DNA from: Cytophagales bacterium
Lineage (GTDB): Bacteria; Bacteroidota; Bacteroidia; Cytophagales; Spirosomataceae
Reading direction: 5' to 3'
NCBI GenBank assembly: GCA_013298125.1
Contig: JAAFJP010000048.1
Coordinates: forward strand, 1-34,201
DNA: 34,201 nt
In this document: one piece after another, positions 1 to 5,840 of the stretch
How the letters are laid out: every line of letters starts with the position of its first letter
Position numbering within the stretch: position 1 is the first letter of the stretch
Program-made: the position numbers and the translations under genes
Notes under the pieces: model-generated
The model's input: only the letters and a program-made list of their open reading frames with translations
Told to the model about the DNA's origin: nothing
Database searches by the model: none

Positions 1-1
1 T

Positions 2-844
2 TATTACAACGGAGCATTCGGAGAAAAGTGGGCTGATTATGCTGAGAAGTTAGTTTCTGAGATTGAAAGAATACCTTTTGGTTTAACCTCACCCCCAGCC
101 CCTCTCCTACAGAGAGGGGGGGGGGGTCGGACGAATACTCCCCTCTCAGCAGGAGAGGGGTCGGGGGTGAGGTTTGATTTCAATGATGTCGTTTGTATCA
201 CCCAAAACGAAACCTCAAACGGTACACAAATCAAAGATTTAAAACCATTCAGAAAGGCATTTCCAGAAGCAATTATTGTCGTAGATGCAACTTCTTCTTT
301 GGGTGGAATTGAATTAGATTTTACGAATGGAGACGTGTGGTTTGCTTCCGTCCAGAAGTGTCTGGGACTGCCCGCAGGTATGGCAATAATGATATGTTCG
401 CCCAAAGCCATTGAGCGAGCCGAACAAATCAATGACCGTAAATTTTATAACAGTCTTTTATTCATTCACGATAATTTTCAGAAATTTCAAACTCATTTCA
501 CACCAAACGTTCTAAATATCTATCTCATAAATAAAATAATGTTAGAAATTTCTAATATTTCAATTATTTCTGAAAAATTGAAAATTCAAGCAAATATATG
601 GTATGATTTTTTCGAGAAAAAAGGAATAAAATGCTTGGTCGAAAATTCAGAAGTACGTTCTGATACCGTCATTACGATAGAAGGAACAGAGGAGCAAATC
701 AAGCAAATAAAAACCTTAACAAAAGCCCACGGAATTACCGTTGGTAACGGCTATGGTTCTTGGAAAAATACTACTTTTAGAATTGCAAATTTTCCAGCTA
801 TTGAAGACTTTGAGATTGAGGCTTTGATGAAGATATTAAAATAA
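2..844 (+). CDS. Class-V fold PLP-dependent aminotransferase, C-terminal part (5' end outside window), with an in-frame palindromic insert
   Basis: The reading frame is open from base 2 to the TAA at 842-844. The part after the insert reads like the large domain of a class-V (SerC/alanine-glyoxylate type) aminotransferase. It has CITQNETSNGTQ, then VDATSSLGG with the Asp that contacts the PLP ring, then SVQKCLGLPAGMA with the likely Schiff-base Lys, and a C-terminal small domain ending GNGYGSWKNTTFRIANFPA. The N-terminal portion, including substrate-phosphate contacts, lies outside the window. Bases 85-174 are a palindromic element read through as about 30 residues rich in Pro, Gly, Ser and Arg, between a segment ending in ERIPFG and FDFNDVVC. 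A GTG at 167 could be mistaken for the start, but homologous sequence continues upstream in the same frame (GAFGEKWADYAEKL). The substrate is not predictable. Family assignment is confident; whether the enzyme is active with the insert is unknown. Confidence 0.85.
   Translation, partial: YYNGAFGEKWADYAEKLVSEIERIPFGLTSPPAPLLQRGGGGRTNTPLSAGEGSGVRFDFNDVVCITQNETSNGTQIKDLKPFRKAFPEAIIVVDATSSLGGIELDFTNGDVWFASVQKCLGLPAGMAIMICSPKAIERAEQINDRKFYNSLLFIHDNFQKFQTHFTPNVLNIYLINKIMLEISNISIISEKLKIQANIWYDFFEKKGIKCLVENSEVRSDTVITIEGTEEQIKQIKTLTKAHGITVGNGYGSWKNTTFRIANFPAIEDFEIEALMKILK
85..174. repeat. 90-bp nested palindromic element inside the aminotransferase gene
   Basis: Terminal inverted repeats AACCTCACCCCC (85-96) and GGGGGTGAGGTT (163-174) are perfect. 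Inside lie two mirrored hairpins: CCCCTCTC/GAGAGGGG at 99-106 and 112-119 with loop CTACA, and the same stem at 140-147 and 153-160 with loop AGCAG. A run of 11 G occupies 116-126. The element is exactly 30 codons long and has no stop in the gene's frame. On the other strand it reads as LTPDPSPAERG, a peptide I recognise as a common spurious translation of a dispersed Bacteroidota repeat. I see no clear target-site duplication. Confidence 0.85.
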
Positions 845-852
845 TTTTGACC

Positions 853-871
853 AACAGGTTAGAAACCTGTT
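853..871. repeat. Perfect hairpin with AGA loop between aminotransferase and marC-like gene
   Basis: AACAGGTT (853-860), loop AGA, AACCTGTT (864-871) form a perfect 8-bp stem with a three-base loop just after the aminotransferase stop. There is a T-rich stretch after TTATAC (875-880), so it could act as a weak terminator. Its form (short stem, triloop) matches the hairpins inside the larger elements at 28935-29133 and 33812-34023. Confidence 0.6.
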
Positions 872-880
872 ATACTTTTT

Positions 881-1453
881 ATGCAATTAAATTTTAAAGA
901 AATCCTGTCCGTTTCGCTGATATTATTTTCGGTGATTGATATTTTGGGAGCAATCCCAGTCATTATTGATTTACGTAAAAAAACGGGTCATATTCATGCT
1001 GAACAAGCTACGCTGGTTTCGGGCGGGATTATGATTGCTTTTTTATACGTCGGAAAGTCCATTTTGGGGCTCTTGGGCGTTGATATAAATTCCTTTGCCA
1101 TTGCGGGGGCAATCATTATTTTCTTGATTGGTCTGGAAATGACTTTGGGCAGAAATATCTTTAAATCAGAGGATGCTGAGGCTGGGAAAGCGGCTTCCAT
1201 CGTTCCCTTAGCCTTCCCTGTCATAGCGGGTGCAGGTACGATGACGACTATTTTATCCTTGAAATCTCAATTTGATGAAATCAATATTTTGATAGGAATT
1301 CTATTGAATTTAGTCTTTATATATGTTGTACTAAAATCATCCCAATGGATTGAAACCAAACTCGGAACAGTAGGTACAAACGTACTCAGGAAGGTTTTTG
1401 GGGTGATTTTGTTGGCTATTTCCATTAAGATTTTACAGAAACGTCTCGGATAA
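881..1453 (+). CDS. MarC family integral membrane protein
   Basis: The 190-residue protein has about six hydrophobic segments: roughly 7-27, 45-66, 70-88, 107-125, 135-150 and 166-186. This matches the size and topology of the MarC/UPF0056 family. Family-like features are the early SVIDILGAIPVI segment, the polar loop after ATLVSGG and the central IVPLAFPVIAGAGTMTTIL segment. MarC proteins are inner-membrane proteins of unresolved function; the early link to multiple antibiotic resistance in E. coli was not upheld, so no substrate is assigned. The ATG at 881 follows the hairpin at 853-871 and a T-rich spacer. The next gene starts 46 bp downstream on the same strand, so they may be cotranscribed. 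Confidence 0.9.
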   Translation: MQLNFKEILSVSLILFSVIDILGAIPVIIDLRKKTGHIHAEQATLVSGGIMIAFLYVGKSILGLLGVDINSFAIAGAIIIFLIGLEMTLGRNIFKSEDAEAGKAASIVPLAFPVIAGAGTMTTILSLKSQFDEINILIGILLNLVFIYVVLKSSQWIETKLGTVGTNVLRKVFGVILLAISIKILQKRLG

Positions 1454-1499
1454 AATCACTTATTTATCATAAACTCAATAACTTAAATAATCATAAACC

Positions 1500-2174
1500 A
1501 TGAATGAAGAATTATTAGAACAAGAAGAGGAAGATTATAACCCTTTAGAGGGATTTAAAAATACATTCAAGAGTTTTGAGTGGGGTATTTCATTGAGTGT
1601 TGGCGGTTATTTATTCCTAATTTTCTTGGGGATAACTTACAACTTTTTCTACTTTTCATCATTCAGGATTAATATTTTCCTTTTTTCTGAAATCAATGAT
1701 TTTTTGATGGCACCATTAGCTAATCCATTGGTTGTTATATTAGCACTAATGAATGTAGGCTTATTGTTTATGTTGTATTATCTTAATTTTCTTTGGATGA
1801 GAAAGCATTTCAAGAGCTATCAAATTGCTTATCGAATTATGATGTTGGGTAAAAAAACGGATATAAAAAAAATGAATAAATACATGACATCACCTCTATA
1901 TATCATTTTTTCGGTTCTATTATATTTATTTGCATCAGCACAGTTCTATGCCACGTATCGTTCCACTAAAACATCTCACAATAAAAATATATACCACTAT
2001 AAATTATCAATCGACAAAGATGTAGTGATAAATACCGATAGTTTAGTTTACGTTGGAGACAACTCCGCTAACTATTTTTTATTCGATACGCTTAAACGAG
2101 AAGCTACGGTTATTCCCAAAGAACAAGTGAAATTTGTAAAGATTATAAAAAATCCCAAAGGCAGATTTTTATAG
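1500..2174 (+). CDS. Unknown membrane protein, three or four transmembrane segments
   Basis: I do not recognise a family. The 224-residue protein begins with an acidic stretch (EELLEQEEEDY), followed by hydrophobic segments at about 30-52, 72-98 and 137-152, then a soluble C-terminal domain of about 70 residues. That domain contains DSLVYVGDNSANYFLFDTL and ends in VKFVKIIKNPKGRFL. The C-terminal strand pattern, ending in a 'display a value, respond to it' type VYVGDNS motif, resembles small extracytoplasmic domains of uncharacterised Bacteroidota proteins, but this is only an impression. It lies between marC-like and RNase HI genes on the same strand with short gaps (46 and 37 bp), so an operon is possible. 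Confidence 0.7.
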   Translation: MNEELLEQEEEDYNPLEGFKNTFKSFEWGISLSVGGYLFLIFLGITYNFFYFSSFRINIFLFSEINDFLMAPLANPLVVILALMNVGLLFMLYYLNFLWMRKHFKSYQIAYRIMMLGKKTDIKKMNKYMTSPLYIIFSVLLYLFASAQFYATYRSTKTSHNKNIYHYKLSIDKDVVINTDSLVYVGDNSANYFLFDTLKREATVIPKEQVKFVKIIKNPKGRFL

Positions 2175-2211
2175 ATTATTTTCATTTTCTAAACTATTTT
2201 CTCAAATAAAA

Positions 2212-2853
2212 TTGGCAAAAAAACAAAAATATTACACCGTCTGGAAAGGGCGACAAACGGGAGTCTTCAACACTTGGAAAGAAGCCGAAGAGCAAGTAAA
2301 AGGCTTTGAGACAGCTCAGTACAAATCTTTCGAGAGTTTGAAAGAGGCGGAAGATGCTTTCAAAGGAAATTATTGGCAATCGGTTCAGAAACCACAAGGG
2401 GCAAGTTCTTCGGGTAAGCAAACAAAATCATCAGCTTTGGTTGGGAAATATAACGTAGAAAGCATTTCTGTGGATGCTGCCTGTGCGGGTAATCCTGGGA
2501 AATTAGAATATCAGGGTGTAGAAACGGGTACGAAAAGAGTCTTATTCTCAATGGGTCCTTTCCCACAAGGAACAGTGAATATTGGCGAGTTTTTGGCGAT
2601 AGTTCATGGCTTGGCATTCTTGAAAAAACACAATTCTCCTTTACCCATTTATTCCGACTCAAAAACTGCCATTAGTTGGGTGAAAAACAAAGCCATCAAG
2701 ACTAATTTAGAACGAAATAAAAAGACCGAGGAACTGTTTGTATTGGTCGATAGAGCCGTACAATGGTTGAAGGATAATCCGTACACGAATAAGATTTTGA
2801 AATGGGAAACGGAATTTTGGGGAGAGAATCCAGCGGATTATGGGCGGAAGTGA
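2212..2853 (+). CDS. rnhA: Ribonuclease HI with N-terminal viroplasmin (hybrid-binding) domain
   Basis: It degrades the RNA strand of RNA-DNA hybrids. Residues about 1-50 form the viroplasmin / hybrid-binding domain (KKQKYYTVWKGRQTGVF...W). A short linker follows, then the RNase H fold at about 75-213. The acidic active-site residues are visible in order: Asp in SVDAACAGNPG, Glu in NIGEFLAIVHGLA, Asp in IYSDSKTA and a final Asp in NPADYGRK. There is no ATG near the domain start; the TTG at 2212 gives (M)AKKQKYYTVWKG, which matches the usual start of the family, so a TTG start is chosen. The upstream spacer is A/T-rich with no strong Shine-Dalgarno sequence, as is common in Bacteroidota. A hairpin terminator follows at 2868-2900. 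Confidence 0.92.
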   Translation: MAKKQKYYTVWKGRQTGVFNTWKEAEEQVKGFETAQYKSFESLKEAEDAFKGNYWQSVQKPQGASSSGKQTKSSALVGKYNVESISVDAACAGNPGKLEYQGVETGTKRVLFSMGPFPQGTVNIGEFLAIVHGLAFLKKHNSPLPIYSDSKTAISWVKNKAIKTNLERNKKTEELFVLVDRAVQWLKDNPYTNKILKWETEFWGENPADYGRK

Positions 2854-2867
2854 TGGATAAAAACAAG

Positions 2868-2900
2868 AAAGGGATAATCATTTGATGTAATTATCCCTTT
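2868..2900. terminator. Bidirectional rho-independent terminator between rnhA and the toxin gene
   Basis: AAAGGGATAAT (2868-2878) pairs perfectly with ATTATCCCTTT (2890-2900) around an 11-base loop, with further T on the + strand (TTTTTGC). The A-rich sequence on the other side gives a U-tract for the opposite strand. It lies between two convergent genes, so it probably stops both. Confidence 0.85.
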
Positions 2901-2904
2901 TTGC

Positions 2905-3399
2905 TTATAGTTGTTCAACCGTCTTCATTGATAAAAACATTTTATCTGATGTTGGTAATTCTATAAAACCATAAGATTTATAAAAACTGACGGCTTTATC
3001 ATCAATAGGATCAACCACTATCGCTAAAATGCCAAGTTGATTTGATAAATCTAAACATTTTTTAAGTGCATCAAAGAGTAATATTTCTCCAAATCCATTT
3101 CCTTGAATACTTTTATCAATCGCAATTCTTCCTAAAAGGATTACTGGTAAATCTGAATAACTCGGAGGTAATTTTTTTATTAGTTCCTCCGGAAGGTCTT
3201 GCCTCCTTATTGAATTGGCAGACAAGGTAAAATACCCTTTTACAATATTTTGTTTATCTACTAAAACGCTACAAGATGATAATTTACGCTTTATATCTTG
3301 GTTAGCTTGCCTTTTGAGGTAGTTATCAAGTAAATCATAACCACAACTAAATTCTTCTTTTACATGGATACTCTCTAATTTTTCAATCGTTAGCTTCAT
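2905..3399 (-). CDS. GNAT-family acetyltransferase toxin (TacT/AtaT-like) of a type II toxin-antitoxin pair
   Basis: The protein has the GNAT acetyl-CoA loop QGNGFG after LLGRIAIDKS, and a late SFYKSYGF motif whose Tyr is the usual general acid. The N-terminal EKLESIHVKEEFSCGYDLLDNYLKRQA is typical of TacT-like toxins, which acetylate the amino group of aminoacyl-tRNAs and block translation; that activity is inferred from the family. I place the start at ATG 3399 (MKLTIEKLES). A TTG at 3408 would add three residues. Either way the gene overlaps the end of the antitoxin gene, by 17 or 26 bp, which suggests translational coupling. The paired antitoxin gene is immediately upstream. About 164 residues is the normal length for the family. 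Confidence 0.9.
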   Translation of the reverse strand: MKLTIEKLESIHVKEEFSCGYDLLDNYLKRQANQDIKRKLSSCSVLVDKQNIVKGYFTLSANSIRRQDLPEELIKKLPPSYSDLPVILLGRIAIDKSIQGNGFGEILLFDALKKCLDLSNQLGILAIVVDPIDDKAVSFYKSYGFIELPTSDKMFLSMKTVEQL

Positions 3400-3676
3400 T
3401 TGCTTCAATAAATTTTAAATAATTTGATTGAGCACGTTTAAGTTTTTCATTAGGTGCTGGTGGATTTAATAAAGCATCAACGAATACTCTTTTGTCCTCT
3501 AATGATTTGAGAATGAGGTTATTTTCGAGAATAATCTCATTCGCTTCCTTATTTACACAAAAAATAATGAATTCAGTCAAGTTCTTAAAACCCCTGATTT
3601 CGGAAGCATACTTAACGAACTCTTTTTGCTCTTTGCTAATCCGAACATCAATTCTGTCATTAATTACAGTTCCCAT
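3383..3676 (-). CDS. DUF1778 (TacA-like) ribbon-helix-helix antitoxin
   Basis: The 97-residue protein starts with a basic ribbon-helix-helix segment (NDRIDVRISKEQKEFVKYAS, then GFKNLTEFIIFCV). It continues into the acidic and helical C-terminal tail with the FVDALLNPPAPNEKLKRA signature typical of DUF1778 antitoxins. The tail neutralises the GNAT toxin encoded downstream and the N-terminal part binds the operator. The ATG at 3676 lies directly against a tandem repeat array that forms the leader (3683-3852). A palindromic operator overlaps the predicted promoter at 3892-3925. Expected behaviour, from the family, is autorepression of the pair by the toxin-antitoxin complex. Confidence 0.9.
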   Translation of the reverse strand: MGTVINDRIDVRISKEQKEFVKYASEIRGFKNLTEFIIFCVNKEANEIILENNLILKSLEDKRVFVDALLNPPAPNEKLKRAQSNYLKFIEANEAND

Positions 3677-3682
3677 TTTTAT

Positions 3683-3852
3683 CTATTTTGCTGTTTTTCT
3701 ATTTGCTATTTATCTATTTGCTATTTATCTATTTGCTGTTTTCTATTTTGCTGTTTTCTATTTTGCTATTTATCTATTTTGCTATTTATCTATTTTGCTA
3801 TTTATCTATTTTGCTGTTTATCTATTTTGCTGTTTATCTATTTTGCTGTTTT
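3683..3852 (-). repeat. Minisatellite of eleven 14-16 bp units in the toxin-antitoxin leader
   Basis: On the + strand the units read CTATTTTGCTATTTAT with variants (CTATTTGCTATTTAT, CTATTTTGCTGTTTAT, CTATTTTGCTGTTTT). Unit lengths from left to right are 16, 15, 15, 14, 15, 16, 16, 16, 16, 16 and 15. Identical variants cluster next to each other, a sign of recent unit duplication. On the coding strand of the antitoxin the unit is ATAAATAGCAAAATAG and the last copy ends 6 bp before the ATG. With the promoter near 3892-3925, the array would be transcribed as a roughly 200-nt A-rich leader. Confidence 0.92.
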
Positions 3853-3865
3853 CTTAGAAAACAGC
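3845..3865. repeat. Perfect 9-bp hairpin with three-base loop closing the minisatellite
   Basis: GCTGTTTTC (3845-3853), TTA, GAAAACAGC (3857-3865). The left arm is part of the last repeat unit, so the hairpin marks the promoter-proximal edge of the array. It would be at the very start of the antitoxin transcript. Confidence 0.7.
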
Positions 3866-3891
3866 AATTATTGATGTTCAGATTAGCATCG

Positions 3892-3925
3892 CAAATGTAC
3901 GCATATTATACGTACAAAAAACAAA
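3892..3925 (-). promoter_or_regulatory. Bacteroidota-type promoter with overlapping palindromic operator for the toxin-antitoxin pair
   Basis: On the minus strand TACATTTG (complement of 3892-3899) fits the -7 consensus TAnnTTTG, and a TTTG (complement of 3922-3925) lies 22 bp upstream as a -33 box. Between them GTACGCATATTATACGTAC (3897-3915) is a 19-bp palindrome with 8 of 9 half-site bases matching around a central T. This is the expected size and position for an operator of a ribbon-helix-helix antitoxin. Binding there would cover the promoter spacer. Confidence 0.65.
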
Positions 3926-4015
3926 TGCTTGGAATTTATTTTTAAAAGAAATTAGTAAGTACTTCAAAACCTCTTATAGTATTTAACATACATCTAAAAC
4001 TCATTAAATTTCATT

Positions 4016-4023
4016 TATATTTG
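4016..4023 (+). promoter_or_regulatory. Possible -7 box very close to the dnaX start
   Basis: TATATTTG fits TAnnTTTG but ends only 3 bp before the ATG at 4027, so a transcript from it would be leaderless or nearly so. No convincing -33 TTG is found at the right distance. Between 3926 and 4015 I see nothing else: AT-rich sequence without clear repeats or ORFs. Confidence 0.25.
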
Positions 4024-4026
4024 CGT

Positions 4027-5175
4027 ATGGAAAATTTTGTAGTTTCAGCCCGTAAATATCGCCCACAATTATTTGATTCTGTGGTTGGGCAATCGCATAT
4101 AACCACGACCCTCAAAAATGCTATTCGTACCAATCATTTAGCCCAAGCTTTCTTGTTTTGTGGTCCTCGGGGCGTTGGTAAAACCACTTGTGCAAGGATT
4201 TTAGCCAAAACTATCAACTGCGAAAACCTCACGCAGGAGGCAGAAGCCTGTGGTACTTGCGACTCGTGTACTTCGTTTCAGAATAATGCTTCTTTCAATA
4301 TCCACGAATTAGATGCGGCTTCAAATAACTCGGTTGATGATATTCGGAATTTGATTGACCAAGTGCGTTATCCTCCGCAGTCGGGCAAGTACAAAATCTA
4401 TATTATTGATGAGGTTCATATGCTCTCGACGAGTGCTTTCAATGCCTTTTTGAAGACCTTGGAAGAGCCTCCTTCGTATGCCATTTTTATTTTGGCAACT
4501 ACCGAAAAGCATAAAATTCTTCCTACGATTCTGTCTCGTTGTCAGATATTTGATTTCAATAGAATTCAGATTTCGGATATGACTCAGCATTTGTCGCAAA
4601 TTGCGGCAAAGGAGGGCATTATTGCAGATTTGGAGGCTTTGGAATTGATTGCCCAAAAGGCAGACGGCGGGCTTCGTGATGCCCTTTCAATGTTCGATTT
4701 GAATGTTACTTTCTCGAAAGATAATGTCCTCAAATACGCCGAAGTGCTTGATAATCTGCATATTCTGGATTATGATTACTATTTCAAAATGACTGATGCC
4801 TTACTGAATTCTAAGGTTTCGGATTCGTTTTTATTATTTGATGAAATCTTGAAAAAAGGCTTTGACGGACATCAATTTATCGTTGGATTATTAGAGCATT
4901 TTAGAAATATTTTGGTTTGCAAAGACCCTGTGACGGTCAGATTGTTACAAGTTTCGGAGTCAGTTCAGAAGAAATATTTAGAACAATCGGCGGCAGCACC
5001 GTATTCATTTTTAGTATCAGCTTTGAGTATAGGAGCATCTTGTGATTTGAATTATAAAGCTGCCAAAAACCAAAAACTGCACGTAGAAATCTGTCTCTTG
5101 AAATTGGCAAACATCGCCAACGTCTTGAATTTAGCAACACTACCCGCCACGGAGGGCGATGGCGGGGGAAAGTAG
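4027..5175 (+). CDS. dnaX: DNA polymerase III subunit gamma/tau, zero-frame (gamma-length) product
   Basis: This is the clamp-loader ATPase that loads the beta sliding clamp. From ATG 4027 the protein has 382 residues: Walker A GPRGVGKT at 46-53, a zinc module with Cys 65, 75, 78 and 81, Walker B IIDEVH at 126-131, sensor-1 region LATTEKHKI at 157-164 and the SRC arginine-finger motif at 170-172. Domain III runs to about residue 365 (LHVEICLLKLANI), so the clamp-loader core (domains I-III) is complete. The frame then stops at TAG 5173-5175 after a short EGDGGGK tail. A TTG at 4021 would add two residues, but ATG 4027 fits the family start (ENFVVSARKYRP). The tau-specific C-terminus is encoded downstream in the -1 frame (5346-5810), and a slippery heptamer abuts the stop. 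Alternatives to programmed shifting are a split gene or a sequence error. Confidence 0.93.
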   Translation: MENFVVSARKYRPQLFDSVVGQSHITTTLKNAIRTNHLAQAFLFCGPRGVGKTTCARILAKTINCENLTQEAEACGTCDSCTSFQNNASFNIHELDAASNNSVDDIRNLIDQVRYPPQSGKYKIYIIDEVHMLSTSAFNAFLKTLEEPPSYAIFILATTEKHKILPTILSRCQIFDFNRIQISDMTQHLSQIAAKEGIIADLEALELIAQKADGGLRDALSMFDLNVTFSKDNVLKYAEVLDNLHILDYDYYFKMTDALLNSKVSDSFLLFDEILKKGFDGHQFIVGLLEHFRNILVCKDPVTVRLLQVSESVQKKYLEQSAAAPYSFLVSALSIGASCDLNYKAAKNQKLHVEICLLKLANIANVLNLATLPATEGDGGGK

Positions 5176-5210
5176 TTGAGGGGAAAAAGAGGGAGACAGG
5201 AGAAGGGGGG
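5143..5210 (+). promoter_or_regulatory. Candidate programmed -1 ribosomal frameshift site in dnaX
   Basis: The heptamer G GGA AAG (5166-5172) is in the X XXY YYZ phase of the dnaX frame and is followed at once by TAG (5173-5175). Slipping by -1 re-pairs GGA with GGG and AAG with AAA and enters a frame open to 5810. GGAGGG at 5151-5156 lies 9 bases upstream, like the Shine-Dalgarno-type stimulator of E. coli dnaX. CCCGCCA (5143-5149) pairs with TGGCGGG (5160-5166). Downstream the RNA is purine-only for long stretches with G runs at 5180-5183, 5191-5193 and 5205-5210, which might form a G-quadruplex with the run at 5164-5168. I see no classic downstream stem-loop. Confidence 0.6.
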
Positions 5211-5345
5211 CAGGAGACAGGAAGTATTACTGTTCAATCGCAAGTTTCGCCACCCGCAACTCTTCAGCCACAAACCCCACAACCCCAAAACCCCGTAACA
5301 GGAACGCCTGCCTCAGGAACGCCTGCCCCCCCACAAATTCCATCA

Positions 5346-5810
5346 ATGGGTAAATTGAGGAGTACGGCTTCGCTTGGCAAACCATTGGTTCAGCAAGTTG
5401 CTCAGACAGTTTCGCAAGTACAAGAGCCTGTAATTCAACAGAATAAACCCTTTACAATTACTGAATTACAACCTGTTTGGGATAAATTAATCAAGGATTT
5501 AGAGAACCGTAGGAAGTTTAGTGAGTATGTAATTTTGAATCGAGCGTTTACTTTAAATGGTACAACGATTCATATAGAAGTTGATAATGAGATTCAAGTT
5601 GATTTATTAACAACGACTTTACGAACGGAGGTTTTGAATTTTTTGAGAAAAGAATTACAAAATTCAACGATTCATTTAGAGGTAGTCGTTTCTGAACAAG
5701 AGAATACGACTTTAATCTATACCCAAGCCGATAAATTTAAGTTTCTGGCAGAGAAAAATCCAGCTTTGCATGAGCTTAGGAGTGTGTTGGGATTGGATTA
5801 TGATTATTGA
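5346..5810 (+). CDS. dnaX: DnaX tau C-terminal region, in the -1 frame
   Basis: The frame is open from at least 5100, so after a shift at 5166-5172 translation would continue from 5169 to the TGA at 5808-5810. That adds about 213 residues and gives a tau-like product of about 595 residues, a normal length for Bacteroidota DnaX. Residues from the shift begin KVVEGKKRETGE, then a Pro/Gln/Thr-rich linker, then a folded domain (FTITELQPVWDKLIKDL... to NPALHELRSVLGLDYDY) that I recognise as the C-terminal domain of Bacteroidota gamma/tau proteins. The ATG at 5346 lies inside the linker and has no clear ribosome-binding site, so separate initiation there looks less natural than continuation from the upstream frame. 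In other bacteria this part of tau contacts the polymerase alpha subunit and helicase. Confidence 0.75.
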   Translation: MGKLRSTASLGKPLVQQVAQTVSQVQEPVIQQNKPFTITELQPVWDKLIKDLENRRKFSEYVILNRAFTLNGTTIHIEVDNEIQVDLLTTTLRTEVLNFLRKELQNSTIHLEVVVSEQENTTLIYTQADKFKFLAEKNPALHELRSVLGLDYDY

Positions 5811-5840
5811 TTAACCACTTGATTTTAAAGATTTTACCTA

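Noticed and set aside
37-432. Minus-strand ORF through the aminotransferase
   Set aside because: It is a shadow of the coding gene and the palindromic element (LTPDPSPAERG); no family signal.
3683-3852. CRISPR-like array
   Set aside because: Units are 14-16 bp and directly adjacent with no spacers; it is a minisatellite.
3492-3945. Plus-strand ORFs rich in Phe, Ile, Leu, Tyr and Cys
   Set aside because: They are translations of the T-rich minisatellite and the antisense strand of the antitoxin gene; all three frames are open because of the repeat.
4027-5810. dnaX as a plain pseudogene
   Set aside because: dnaX is normally essential, the clamp-loader core is intact, and the slippery heptamer fits exactly at the stop. 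An assembly error remains possible and is stated in the finding.
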